The notes under the pieces were generated by a model. The model saw nothing but the letters and a program-made list of their open reading frames with translations, was not told where the DNA came from and did no database searches. Positions 47,235 to 56,833 of a DNA stretch of 64,000 bases are shown here, piece by piece. This stretch comes from Saururus chinensis (lineage: Eukaryota; Streptophyta; Magnoliopsida; Piperales; Saururaceae), in NCBI GenBank assembly GCA_035235625.1, contig CP141141.1, positions 8,112,968 to 8,176,967 on the forward strand. Reading direction: 5' to 3'. The position numbers were made by a program, and so were the translations under genes. The first letter of the stretch is position 1. Each line of letters opens with the position of its first letter.

Positions 47235-47650
47235 AAATGGCAGGGGGTGTCCCCCGCCATGTTTTGAGGAATCTTACGGGGCCGATAACCACCAGTCAAT
47301 TCATGCTAAATTGTGCGGGGGGTAACCCCCATCAACTTGAAGACAATAACTGTAAAATGTAATTGTCTTCTTCGTGGCGGGGGGTGCCCCCGCCATTTTT
47401 TGAAGAAACTTACGGGGACGATAACCACTCGCCAATTCATGCTAAATTGTGCGGGGGGTACCCCCCGCCAACATGAAGATAGTAACTCTAAAATGTTATT
47501 GTCTTCTTCATACCCCTGCTAGTTTTTGAATAATCTTATGGGGCCGATAACCACCCGCCAATTCATGCTAAATCGTGCGGGGGGTACCCCCTGCCAACTT
47601 GAAGACAATAATTGTAAAATGTTACTGTCTTCTTTGTGGCGGGGGGCACT
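47235..47650. repeat. 126-136-bp tandem repeat with GC-rich palindromes in G2
   Basis: Three-plus units, anchored by 'ggggccgataaccac' at 47278, 47414 and 47540. Each unit contains inverted G/C runs such as GGCGGGGGGTGCCCCCGCC and GGGGGGTACCCCCCGCC. One or two decayed units are in G1 at 18640-18780. Confidence 0.85.
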
Positions 47651-48020
47651 TATAATTATGTAAAATGATGTATATTGTATCATTGAGTACAATCAGCCTC
47701 TCTCTGCATGCCTGATCATATGATTCTATGTTACTTTGCAAGCTGCAATTTCATAATGGTATCCTCCAGCAACAACACCCCATGAGGGCGAGATCATTAG
47801 GTATTAATGTAGAGACCTAATTTCATTAAACAAATGGGACAATTGACAACAAGACCTAATTTTCACAAAGAACTTGGTTACAAACCTATTCAAAGAACCT
47901 GATCACAAACTCAACCTATACAAAGATTATTATTCAACCTATACAAAGAACCTATAGGAGCACACAATTATCCAAAGTCACAATGATTATCATTCAAAAT
48001 ATACAAACATTGAAAAACAC

Positions 48021-48203
48021 TCATGATAGTATAAAATGTCTGAGTACATGAAATTTAAATGCCTCAATGGCAGTAGGTTCTTTATCAATTTCCTGTCTTC
48101 GTTCTTGTGTATTTGGATTTCCTTCTAATTCATCATCAGCAACTCCATCTTTTGATTCAGCTCGTCGCCTCCTATATGATGTTGTTGGGTGTGTACTCGA
48201 CAT
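48021..48203 (-). pseudogene. PMD first-exon remnant in G2 (60-codon frame)
   Basis: Starts MSSTHPTTSYRRRRAESKDG and matches the PMD first exon of G1 (12397 onward: PTASYRRRRAEAKDG, then VVDDELEGN). After 'ccattgag' it jumps directly to the sequence found at 13202 in G1 (FKFHVLRHFIL). The acidic run, the FPGGP segment, the intron and the PMD N-terminal domain are missing. What remains could be translated but contains no PMD domain. Confidence 0.6.
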
Positions 48204-49402
48204 CTAGTGTATGTAAAAATAAAGCAAAGGTTAGCCTCAATATTGTTTAATAGCTCTTTAATTAGTACACATATATGCATAAACCCCATAATACCATTGC
48301 TAACATAATTATAGAATATAAAGAGGATTAGAACACTCAAAATAATCACAACATAAATTGTGTAGTAAGAATGAGATTTGGTCAAATGAGATTTTTTCAA
48401 ACCACTATCGCCAAAATGGCTACTGACCTCTATGTCATTCGAATGATAACAAAAATAAACAATATGTAAACATAAATAAACAATATGAGATTCTCCTACT
48501 CAATTATTGAGTGTGCCGCAAGACTACCATCAATAGCAGCAGCTTTAGAGAGGGCCAGCAGGGACAGTGGTTTATCCAATAGGACATTGTAGTCATGACC
48601 TGTTCCTTCATGTGTTCAATAGCCACCACAAAACTAACTTGGATGTCTCAGATAATTTCATGGACAATATATCCACTCAAGTGGCTCTTAGGCAAGGCCC
48701 AGGAGAGAACAACTCTCATGGCTTTTATTTATGAGAGTGAAAGAAAGGAAGCAAGGATTAGAACCAGTTTTTTCTCAGTACTACCAATTAGGTAGAGACT
48801 GGATGACTTTGGGAAGGAGAATCTATACTGTAAATATAGATATTTGCTATTTCATTTGCTTTCATATCATTTCATCATAATGGTAGACTTAGACGTTTAA
48901 CATATATATTGAACAACTTTGGTTTCAATAAGTTAATCTCATACTTCACGAGGTCATTTGGTTTTGTTTCTCGCTCTGCTGGTTAATTTTTTTTTTCTTC
49001 TTCATGTTCTCTGCCTTCATTTCATCAAGTTGTGTGTCAGGGATGTTTTTTCAGATTTATTAATTTGGTGTATGAAGTGGAAGGTGATCAAGGGGGATGA
49101 ACGTTAGGTCTAGGGTGGTCCCCTCCAATAAAGAGACAAAATGATGGTCAAATTCCACTCTAGGTCTTGTTTTAGATGACAATAATGTAAAATTTGACCT
49201 CAACATGCCACATAGATTGCTTCTTCACATGGTGTTATTTTATGTAAAATTTGGCAAAAATCAACTGCTATGCCCCAATTCCAACACAACTTCAATCCCA
49301 TTAAACTTTTCAATATCCTCCATTTTTAAGAGTGGCTACATGCATTGTGGATGTCTATGCAATCTTGTACAAATTTGATGGGAAAAGAAAATAAAGACAG
49401 AG
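48204..49402 (-). other. G2 body between PMD exon and Ser/Pro region
   Basis: 48240-48430 is the intron-like stretch shared with G1 12130-12396, including 'tcattcgaatgacat'. The remainder shows no protein-like ORF. Confidence 0.45.
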
Positions 49403-49824
49403 CTAGAGTGGGAAATATGGAGTAGGAGGCGCTGGTGGAGGTGCTAGAGTGGGAAATCTGGAGATGGAGGCACTAGTAGCGGTGCAAAAAAAAAAAAAGG
49501 TTATGGTGGAGGCAAAATAGGGAAAGCTTGAGATGGAAGCGCTGATGGAGCAATTTGGTTCCGGTGGAGACAAAGATGGATCTGGTAGAGCTGCTGGCCA
49601 GTGACACCGAGGGAGACCGGAGTTGAAGCCAAAGGACTTTTTGAGATGGGTGAAGCCCGGAGGGAGGGAGGAAGGGCGGTGAAAATTTTCAAACAATGCC
49701 ATTTGGTATATTTCGTTACATTAAGGTTTAAGTGAGAAATTTTACGTTTTAAAATGGGGTGTATAAGTAACGGGGGATACAGGGATAAAACAAAAGTTTA
49801 AATAGCAACGTTCTAAATATAAAT

Positions 49825-49857
49825 ATGGCCATTTCGGCTGCGACCTCGGTAGAATGA
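49825..49857 (+). promoter_or_regulatory. Upstream ORF overlapping the PPR start codon
   Basis: An ATG at 49825 opens a 10-codon frame (MAISAATSVE) whose TGA overlaps the PPR ATG in the sequence ATGA at 49854-49857. Such an overlap could permit termination-reinitiation. Alternatively it is the remnant of an original, longer N-terminus now out of frame by one base. Confidence 0.5.
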
Positions 49858-51998
49858 AAAACAGATGCCTAATCTCTGTGCTGGAATCATGCACTACATT
49901 GAAACAAAGCTTGCAGGTTCACGCGCAGTTCATTCTCAGTGGCCTCCGCCGTCAGACCTTCCCACAGAGTCGACTCATCTTCTTCTTTGCCCTCTCAGAC
50001 TTCGGTTCACTGCACCATTCCCGCCAAATCTTCTCCCAGGTTGACGACCCAAATCTCTTCATGTACAACACCATGATCAGGGGCTACTCCCGTAGTGGCT
50101 CCCCCGAGGAATCTCTGGTCTTGTATAAATTGATGAATGGCCGGGCATTGTTCTATCCCAATCATTACACGTTCCCGTTTCTTGTCAATGCTTGCGCTAA
50201 GATGTCGACTGCGGATTTGGGGCTGCAAGTTCATGGCCATGTCGTCAAATTTGCTGTATCTTCTGATGTTTTCATTGTCAATTCTCTCATCCACTTTTAT
50301 CTTAGTTTTGGGGACGTGGGTCTTGCCCGCCGGCTGTTTGATCGTATGTGTGAGCGTGATGTGGTTTCGTTTAATGCAATGATGGGCGGATTGGCGCGTC
50401 AAGGCCACCCCGGCGAGGCACTCCATCTCTTCCGAGACATGCTGGCTTTGGGCCTGAATCCTGATGAAATCACTATTGTCTCTCTATTGTCTGCTTGTTC
50501 TGTACTCAAAGACCCTAGCACCGGGAAGCTGATTCATCTCCTGATCTACAGAAGTCTAAACGTGGGAGATGTGAACGTTATGGTGAAAAATGCTCTTCTA
50601 GACATGTATGCCAAGTGCGGGATGATGAGAGCAGCTGATTGCGTTTTCCGTGAGTTGCAGGCCGACAGAAGTTGTGTTGCATGGAGTTCAATGATCATGG
50701 GTCATGCTAGATGTGGAGAAATAGGGAGAGCTCGTGATCTTTTCAATGATATGCCTGATAAAGATGTGATTTCATGGACGACCATGATAAGCATTTATAC
50801 TCAAACAGGGCAATACATAGAAGCATTGGAGCTGTACAAAGTAATGGAGACAAAGGGGTTGGAGCCAGATGAAATGACCATGACTGCCATCCTGTCGGCA
50901 GCTGCACAATTGGGTGCTTTCGATTTTGGAAAGAAACTTCATAAGGATATCAAAAGGAGGTCGTTTGGCCATAATCCCGTCCTGTACACAGCTATAGTGC
51001 ATATGTATGCAAAGTGTGGGAGTATAGATGATGCACTTCATGTTTTCAATGGGGTTCCTGTAAAATCAAAAAGTGTTCCGCTCCTCAACTCCATAATTTC
51101 AGGGCTTGCTCAGCATGGGCTTGGCAAGAAAGCATTGGAAGTTTTTGGTGAAATGAGATCTCTTGATTTGAGACCTGACAAGATTACATTCGTGGCTCTT
51201 CTCTGTGCTTGTAGTCATGGAAGCCTTGTAGCACAAGGCAAGAAAATATTCACATGCATGCAAGAGGAATTTGGGATTGAGCCAGAGATTGAACATTATG
51301 GTTGCATGGTTGATCTTCTTGGACGATGTGGACTTTTGAAAGAAGCTTATGATTTTATTGAGAAAATGCCATTCAAAGCAAACTCTGTAATGTGGGGAGC
51401 TCTATTAAGTGCTTGTAGAATCCATGACGATGTTAAGATGGGTTTGGTTGTAGGCCAAAGAATCTTTGAAGTTGAACCTGAGCATGGAGGTCCCTATGTT
51501 CTATTGTCAAACATGTATGCCAAGGCAAGGCAATGGGAAGATGCACAAGCACTAAGGAAACAAATGGATGCCATTGGCATCCAGAAGCCTGCTGGATGGA
51601 GCTCTATAGAGCTGAATGGATCCCTGCATCAGTTCTTGGCAGGTGATGTGTCGAGCTCTGATGCGAAAGGCATTGATCTGGTGCTTGCAGAGATTTCAAG
51701 AAGATTGAAATCTGTTGGTTATATTCCTGATACGAGTCAGGTTTCATTTGACATTGATGACGAGGAGAAGAAAACTGTTGTTTCTAGGCATAGTGAGAAA
51801 TTGGCCTTTGCTTATGGATTGCTTAACCTTCCAAATAACGAAACAATTAGGATTATGAAAAATCTCCGTATTTGCCGAGATTGTCACTCATCGTTTAAGT
51901 TCTTCTCTAAAAGTTTTCAGAGGGAAATAGTGGTGCGGGACAGAATTAGATTTCACCACTTTAGGGATGGATTCTGTTCTTGTGGAGATTACTGGTGA
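49854..51998 (+). CDS. PLS-class pentatricopeptide repeat protein with E and DYW domains
   Basis: Intronless 714-residue ORF. DYW-type PPR proteins bind organelle transcripts and carry out C-to-U RNA editing in plastids or mitochondria. Repeats fill residues about 1-560, with typical pieces such as NALLDMYAKCG, ISWTTMISIYTQTGQYIEALELY and MVDLLGRCG. The E region has YVLLSNMYAKARQWEDA and a PG box KPAGWSSIE. The C-terminal deaminase-like DYW domain is complete: HSE at 646-648 (active-site HxE), CRDC with Cys674 and Cys677 (zinc), FHHF near 701, and a CSCGDYW terminus. No stop or frameshift is seen. The N-terminus starts directly at NRCLISVLESC, where the repeats begin, so no organelle transit peptide is evident; G2 and an overlapping upstream ORF lie just before it. 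The editing target cannot be read from the sequence. Confidence 0.95.
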   Translation: MKNRCLISVLESCTTLKQSLQVHAQFILSGLRRQTFPQSRLIFFFALSDFGSLHHSRQIFSQVDDPNLFMYNTMIRGYSRSGSPEESLVLYKLMNGRALFYPNHYTFPFLVNACAKMSTADLGLQVHGHVVKFAVSSDVFIVNSLIHFYLSFGDVGLARRLFDRMCERDVVSFNAMMGGLARQGHPGEALHLFRDMLALGLNPDEITIVSLLSACSVLKDPSTGKLIHLLIYRSLNVGDVNVMVKNALLDMYAKCGMMRAADCVFRELQADRSCVAWSSMIMGHARCGEIGRARDLFNDMPDKDVISWTTMISIYTQTGQYIEALELYKVMETKGLEPDEMTMTAILSAAAQLGAFDFGKKLHKDIKRRSFGHNPVLYTAIVHMYAKCGSIDDALHVFNGVPVKSKSVPLLNSIISGLAQHGLGKKALEVFGEMRSLDLRPDKITFVALLCACSHGSLVAQGKKIFTCMQEEFGIEPEIEHYGCMVDLLGRCGLLKEAYDFIEKMPFKANSVMWGALLSACRIHDDVKMGLVVGQRIFEVEPEHGGPYVLLSNMYAKARQWEDAQALRKQMDAIGIQKPAGWSSIELNGSLHQFLAGDVSSSDAKGIDLVLAEISRRLKSVGYIPDTSQVSFDIDDEEKKTVVSRHSEKLAFAYGLLNLPNNETIRIMKNLRICRDCHSSFKFFSKSFQREIVVRDRIRFHHFRDGFCSCGDYW

Positions 51999-53049
51999 TG
52001 GAGATATAATATTCCGTTTTACCACTGTTCTTCTGGATATCAACTCTTATTCATGCATCTGATTGTGCTTCAATTTCTTCGTCACTTACCATTTGGACTG
52101 TCCAGGGACAGTGGATGATTTTTGCGAGACTTCCGAGATTGGTTGAGGTGGGGTTACAACCAACGTTTACAGGAAATGGGAGAGGGAACTGATTGGAAGA
52201 TTGGAGTTTTGAGCTTTCAACAACCATCTTCTTAAGTCACGGAGTCCGAACAAGCTGCCAATATGTAGAATGTTGATAGGATAATGATTTTCCTACACCA
52301 ATTTATTTTACACTAGGTGTTGATTAGCCAGATAAAAGTGAATCCCCCTGTTGTCATGTGATACCTTTTATTTTTAATGTCCAATCAAAACTTGTATAGA
52401 ATTTTGTGGACTAAAAGTAGTGTAGGGTTACCGACATCATTTTACGGGCGAACCAGGGTCTAATATTCTAGTGATTGGAAATTCACTTGGAAGGTAAGAA
52501 GAAATGGGAAAAGAAGAAGCAGATTAGCATGACATACCAAACAACATAAGAGAACATTTGTTGACAACAGCTTCTGTGGAGGACCGTGGTGCTGCATTCT
52601 TCAGCAAGAACTTTAATGTTCATTCAATTTTATCAGGGTCCGTCGAGAAGGAAATTGATGATGGAGCCTGAGGATGGTAGAGTCGTAGAGTTGATAGCAG
52701 AAAGAGCAATTGTTACGTGGGTGATGTGTGAACTATGAAGTTATGTTTGTTGGTAACTTCTGTAACTTGCGGACCTTCAGTTCAAGTTCGTTTTGTACAT
52801 AATTTATGATGATAACATGTTTTAAATTCATGTAACTGGAAAACAAATACACCTCAAGTTCAAATCGTATCAAAACGTGATTTTTGTAATCCATAATTCA
52901 TCCAACATCATAATTATCATAATCAAGTAGTGCATTTTGCTAGCAAATAATTCATCTAACATGTCAAAACAAATTACAAGAAAACCTAAAAATGGATCTC
53001 AGAGACGAGGGAGGCTCTACTAACTTGTATTGTGAAAATTCTATGTTGA
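51999..53049. other. PPR 3' flank, no gene seen
   Basis: Ordinary AT-rich intergenic sequence. No domain-bearing ORF or RNA gene. The 65-codon ORF at 52992 runs into a copia LTR. Confidence 0.5.
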
Positions 53050-53405
53050 TGATGATAGAATTACCAAAGCTAGGGTTTTGGAAAAGAAGAGAAAGCTTTT
53101 GCTTAAAGAGTATGAAAGTCAGTATATTACAAAGTGGGAGTATGAATCCTCCAAAAGAGGTCGAGCTCTGGATTAATGCAAAAGACTAAATTACCCATCC
53201 TTTAAGGATGGGCTAACCAATAGAATATAGGAAATAACAATAAAGACTAAATTTATTGTTATAATATAAAGCATAATATTAAGGACTTAAACAAAGTAAT
53301 ATAAGAGAGCAAATACTCCTCTAACCTCCTCCCTTCTCAAACTCTATATATAGTCAATATAAAAAGTTTGCCTAACAAAAATTGAAAGTGGGGAATGATA
53401 TGTGT
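53050..53405 (-). mobile_element. Copia LTR plus internal stub, same family as intron 9
   Basis: 53050-53326 aligns with both LTRs of the intron 9 copia element ('gctagggttttgg', 'gaggtcgagctctggat', 'attacccatcctttaagga', 'aatactcctctaac'). 53327-53405 continues into the internal sequence found at 34189-34260. It is therefore the 3' end of a truncated element in the same orientation, not a solo LTR. Confidence 0.85.
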
Positions 53406-53879
53406 TTTTGTAGGTACTTCTTAGCCACCGGTTGACCTTCAGTGAGCACACCTCGAGTTCTAGTTGTACTTGCCATTTATGTTGGCACGATATTTCTCCC
53501 GGCCGCCCCTAGTGTGCCGCCGTGGATCATGGATTTTTCGGCATTGACTTGTGTCACCCCATTTGGCCGTGAGTCTTCCGGCGCTTCCTAAACCCTCGGG
53601 ACAGCAGCTCTTTCACCTAGGCAATGTTTTTGGCCGTCAGCTCCGCCACCGTCACCATCGTGTGCTCGCCATCAAACGTCATGATTACGAGGTAGGGGAG
53701 CTTAGAACTCGTAATTTTATGATAGCATGCTTTGAATGAGTAGCAGCATGTAAGGACTATATGATTGAATACCATGGATGTTAGATCATGATCTGTTTGC
53801 ATGATGTAAGATTGATGAATTATGCCATGTTGAAATGCATATTACATGCATGTGGGCTGTATGTATGTTTGAAGTATGT

Positions 53880-54040
53880 TGGTAAGCTTCGTATGTGGAT
53901 TGAGTATGTGCTAGTGATAGCTAGCGTGTTCGTTGGTAAGCTTCGTATGTTGATTGAGTATGTGCTAGTGATGGTTAGCGTGTTTGTTGGTAAGTTTTGT
54001 ATGTGTATGTATGTGCTAGTGATGGCTAGCGAGCATGTTT
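53880..54040. repeat. 58-bp tandem repeat in unit E
   Basis: Three units containing 'ttggtaag(c/t)ttcgtatgt', 'ttgagtatgtgctagtgat' and '(g)gctagcgtgtt', spaced about 58 bases. Confidence 0.8.
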
Positions 54041-54819
54041 GTAAACTACGTATGTATGAAAGTATGTGTATATTATACGTATGTGTGATAGGCACACGTA
54101 TGTATGATGGCTGTTTGCCTATGCTATGGATATGTGTAAGTGTATGTGGGCAGAAGTATGGGCGATGGACAGTAAGAGGTGATAGAGGTTTTGTCTGGAT
54201 TTGTTATGGATGTGTAAGCATATGACGGATAACAGAGGATATGAGTATGACGGGCGAGGATTGGAGTGGATTGTCTTGGATCAAAGCGCATGTTGGGGGA
54301 TTGTTAGACAGTAAGAGTGTGCATAATTGTACAAGCATAACGTATAGATTATGAATTAAAAAGTAAGCTTAATAAGTGAGGTATAAGTAAGAAGGTATAA
54401 TTGGGTTTGGCTCTGAGGAGCTTAGTTTGATGATGTTTGTGTAAGATGATTTGACCATAAGGTGGATGGCGGAGTATGTAAGACTGTAAGATTTTGGTAT
54501 ACGATGAGTTTTGTTGAGATATGAACGGGTTAAGGAAGTCTGTTGCCCTGACGAGCTAGGGTTTCAGATTGGGCTCAGCTTCTGTTTGATCAGTGGAGTA
54601 TAATATGTTTGAGTACTTGTGTGACATAATTGTACTGCATAATTTACTTAATTCAAACTTGAATTATAAGCGCAGCTAATGATAGTGTTGTAAGTTTGAG
54701 ACCTGAGGGTTCGACTGATTAAGTTTCGTGTTTGAGCTAGCCGATAATGAGTCGGCTAAGCATTTTTTATGTCTTGTCATGGTGTTTATCTAGGGGATGT
54801 TGTCTATGTGTTGTATGGA

Positions 54820-54990
54820 GCACTTAGATGCCTCATGCTCTGTTGAGAGCGATGTATGTTTTCGATGTTGTCTGTGTTGTATTGAGCCCCAGACGTCCGA
54901 TGCTCTGTTGAGAGTGATATATGTTTTCGATTTGGTCTGTGTGCTATATAAACCTAGACGTTTGATGCTCTATTGAGAGCGTTGTATGAT
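54820..54990. repeat. About 63-bp tandem repeat in unit E
   Basis: Three units with 'gatgctctgttgagag(c/t)g', 'atgtatgttttcgat' and 'gtctgtgt'. Confidence 0.75.
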
Positions 54991-55014
54991 TTTTGCCCAA
55001 GAGTGGCATTGTAT

Positions 55015-55175
55015 GATTCCGCCCAAGAGTGACACTGACACTATAAGACCCATAATGGTGGGCAATTCTATGACACTATAAGACTCATTATGGTAGGCAA
55101 TTCTATGACACTATAAGACCCATTATGGTGGGCAATTCTATGGCACTATAAGACCCATAATGGTGGGCAATTGTA
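55015..55175. repeat. 35-bp tandem repeat in unit E
   Basis: Four units of 'cactataagaccca(t)tatgg' plus 'tgggcaattctatga'. Confidence 0.85.
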
Positions 55176-56388
55176 TGACCCCTTATGTGTGGGTGCTTAT
55201 GTTTGCGCGCTCAGGTAAGTAGTATCATGAACCTGCTCTTACCTGTTTGATCCTGTGCCCCATGAGCACTAGTGTGCCTTACCTTCGAAAAAGTCTATAG
55301 CATCTAGTCACTCCCCAGAGGTTAAGGTGATGCCCTAGTGGCATTCTTTTCCATCTCAATGCTAGAGCTTATTAGTTGTAATGAGCTTCAATGGTCGATA
55401 GTATGTGTATGACTGTAAGAGTATGAGTACGACTGTAAGAGTATGAGCATAAGCACGACTGTAAGACTATGAGTATGAGCACGACTATAAGTGTATGATT
55501 CTAAGCAAGACAATAAGCATATGTTTATGAGTAAGATTATACGAGTAAGGTCGTATGAGTTTGTGTAAGTTGTAAGAGTAAGTGTATGATTGTACGAGTA
55601 AGGTCGTACAAGTATGTAAGTTGTATGAGTATACGTACGATGGTACGAGTAAGTTTGTAAGACCCTGGATAAGGGTGTTTGTGTAAGTTTAATTTGATAG
55701 TATGATTTTGGCATGATGGTGCATTTGGTATGACTGTATGCGTATGTGCATGATTATGATATGCCTATTTGCTTCATGTTTGATTTACATGAACGCATCT
55801 ATGTATGGATTTACTGAGTTCACTGTTTAGAACTCCCCTACTAGGTATTTTCCTACTGAGTATGAAAATACTTATTACCCTACTTTTAGCCTTGTTGTTT
55901 GGGAGGCTTTTGCAGGTTTGTGACGGAGAGCTCCTAAAGATGGATGCTCATTTCAGCGGTGGATTGATCCCATTGACTCAGTTATATGCTTGACTCACTG
56001 CGAGTTTATTTGTGCAACGATCTGATGTATTGGGTGAGATGAGAATTAAGATGTTTATGTATTCTGGACTTTAGTTTGGATTAGACTGTGGACTGTTATG
56101 GGATTTGCACTCAGGGATGCTTGAGAGAGATTTGTATTTAAAGTCTATGATCATAGCAATTTATTTGTATGATTGTTTTCGAGTAGTGCCTGAGGATGTT
56201 TGCTTTGGCCGTACGATGTTTGATCGAATGTGTAAACATTTGCATGGGAAAACTTGGTGTGATGTTTTAAATTATAAAAATTGTTTTTACAGGTTTCGTA
56301 TTAGTCATTTTCCCCATTTATAGCAGTTATATTGCAAAACTTTTCCATGAATTTTGAGGAAAATGTATGAAAAATTTTGGGTGTTACA

Positions 56389-56828
56389 ATGAGCCCTTGT
56401 GGGCCTACACTTCATGGAGTGGATAGAACTAGGTAAGAGTCTTCAACAAAAGTTTTGAGATGAGTAGTGTAGTGGTATACATTATAAGGTGTGGTTGAAC
56501 TCCTAGATGTGGCCATGGAGTCATAGTTTTTTATTTCGTACTAGATATGGCTAAGTTGAGTATGAAAACTAATGATGACTTAATTTATTTATGTATTGTC
56601 AATCAATCTGTTTATGTTGGTTCTTGTTTAGTCATCCCAATGGGTATATTTGTATGCTCATCATCCTTGTGGTGCTGGTGTTGCTGGTAGAAGACAATTT
56701 CAACAAGGGAAGGGCATGTCGTAGAGTTATTTTATTGTTTAAGTTTATTTCTAATTCTTTTTAGGACAGAATTGTACGTACATAAGTGTGTCATTTATTT
56801 CACCTTTTAATCAAAGTGGTTTGACAGA
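56389..56828. other. Spacer between LTR units E and C
   Basis: No gene recognised. A short stretch near 56660-56720 has codon-like phasing but no domain. Confidence 0.35.
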
Positions 56829-56833
56829 CAAGT
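56829..56833. repeat. Target duplication of solo LTR C, left (CAAGT)
   Basis: CAAGT at 56829-56833 is identical to 60448-60452. Confidence 0.85.

Larger units (their letters stand above)
46772..49828 (-). mobile_element. DNA transposon G2, internally deleted copy of G1
   Basis: Left end about 46772-46815 (GCTATTTAAACCCC then 'ccctgtatccccc'); right end, on the minus strand, GCTATTTAAACTTTTG then 'ccctgtatccccc'. Inverted repeats are about 35 bp. Order on the minus strand: Ser/Pro region (49702-49403), PMD first exon (48203), empty site for LTR unit D (about 47985), GC-rich palindromic array (47650-47235), a (GAA)n run and the terminus. Size about 3.06 kb. It lacks the 622 bases that hold the PMD domain exon in G1. 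No convincing target duplication. Its right end reaches to within about 26 bp of the PPR start codon. Confidence 0.65.
53430..56388 (-). mobile_element. LTR-like unit E, related to D, reverse orientation
   Basis: On the minus strand it starts at 56388 with TGTAACACCCAAAATT and follows the internal order of unit D in reverse: 'catactcagtaggaaaata' region at 55850, 'caccttaacc' at 55325, the tandem 'tgggc' array, then the terminal GC-rich part near 53500. The left border is not resolved. ORFs at 53788-54225, 53820-54095 and 55388-55714 translate simple repeats. Confidence 0.6.

Noticed and set aside
46772-49828. A 9-bp target duplication for G2
   Set aside because: No pair of matching nine-base flanks was found at any plausible terminus, so MULE membership of the G family is left open.
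50007-50426. Antisense ORF inside the PPR gene
   Set aside because: Shadow of the intact PPR frame.
53788-54225. 145-codon ORF with repeated Val/Leu/Tyr/Cys runs
   Set aside because: It follows the 58-bp tandem repeat of LTR unit E; no domain.
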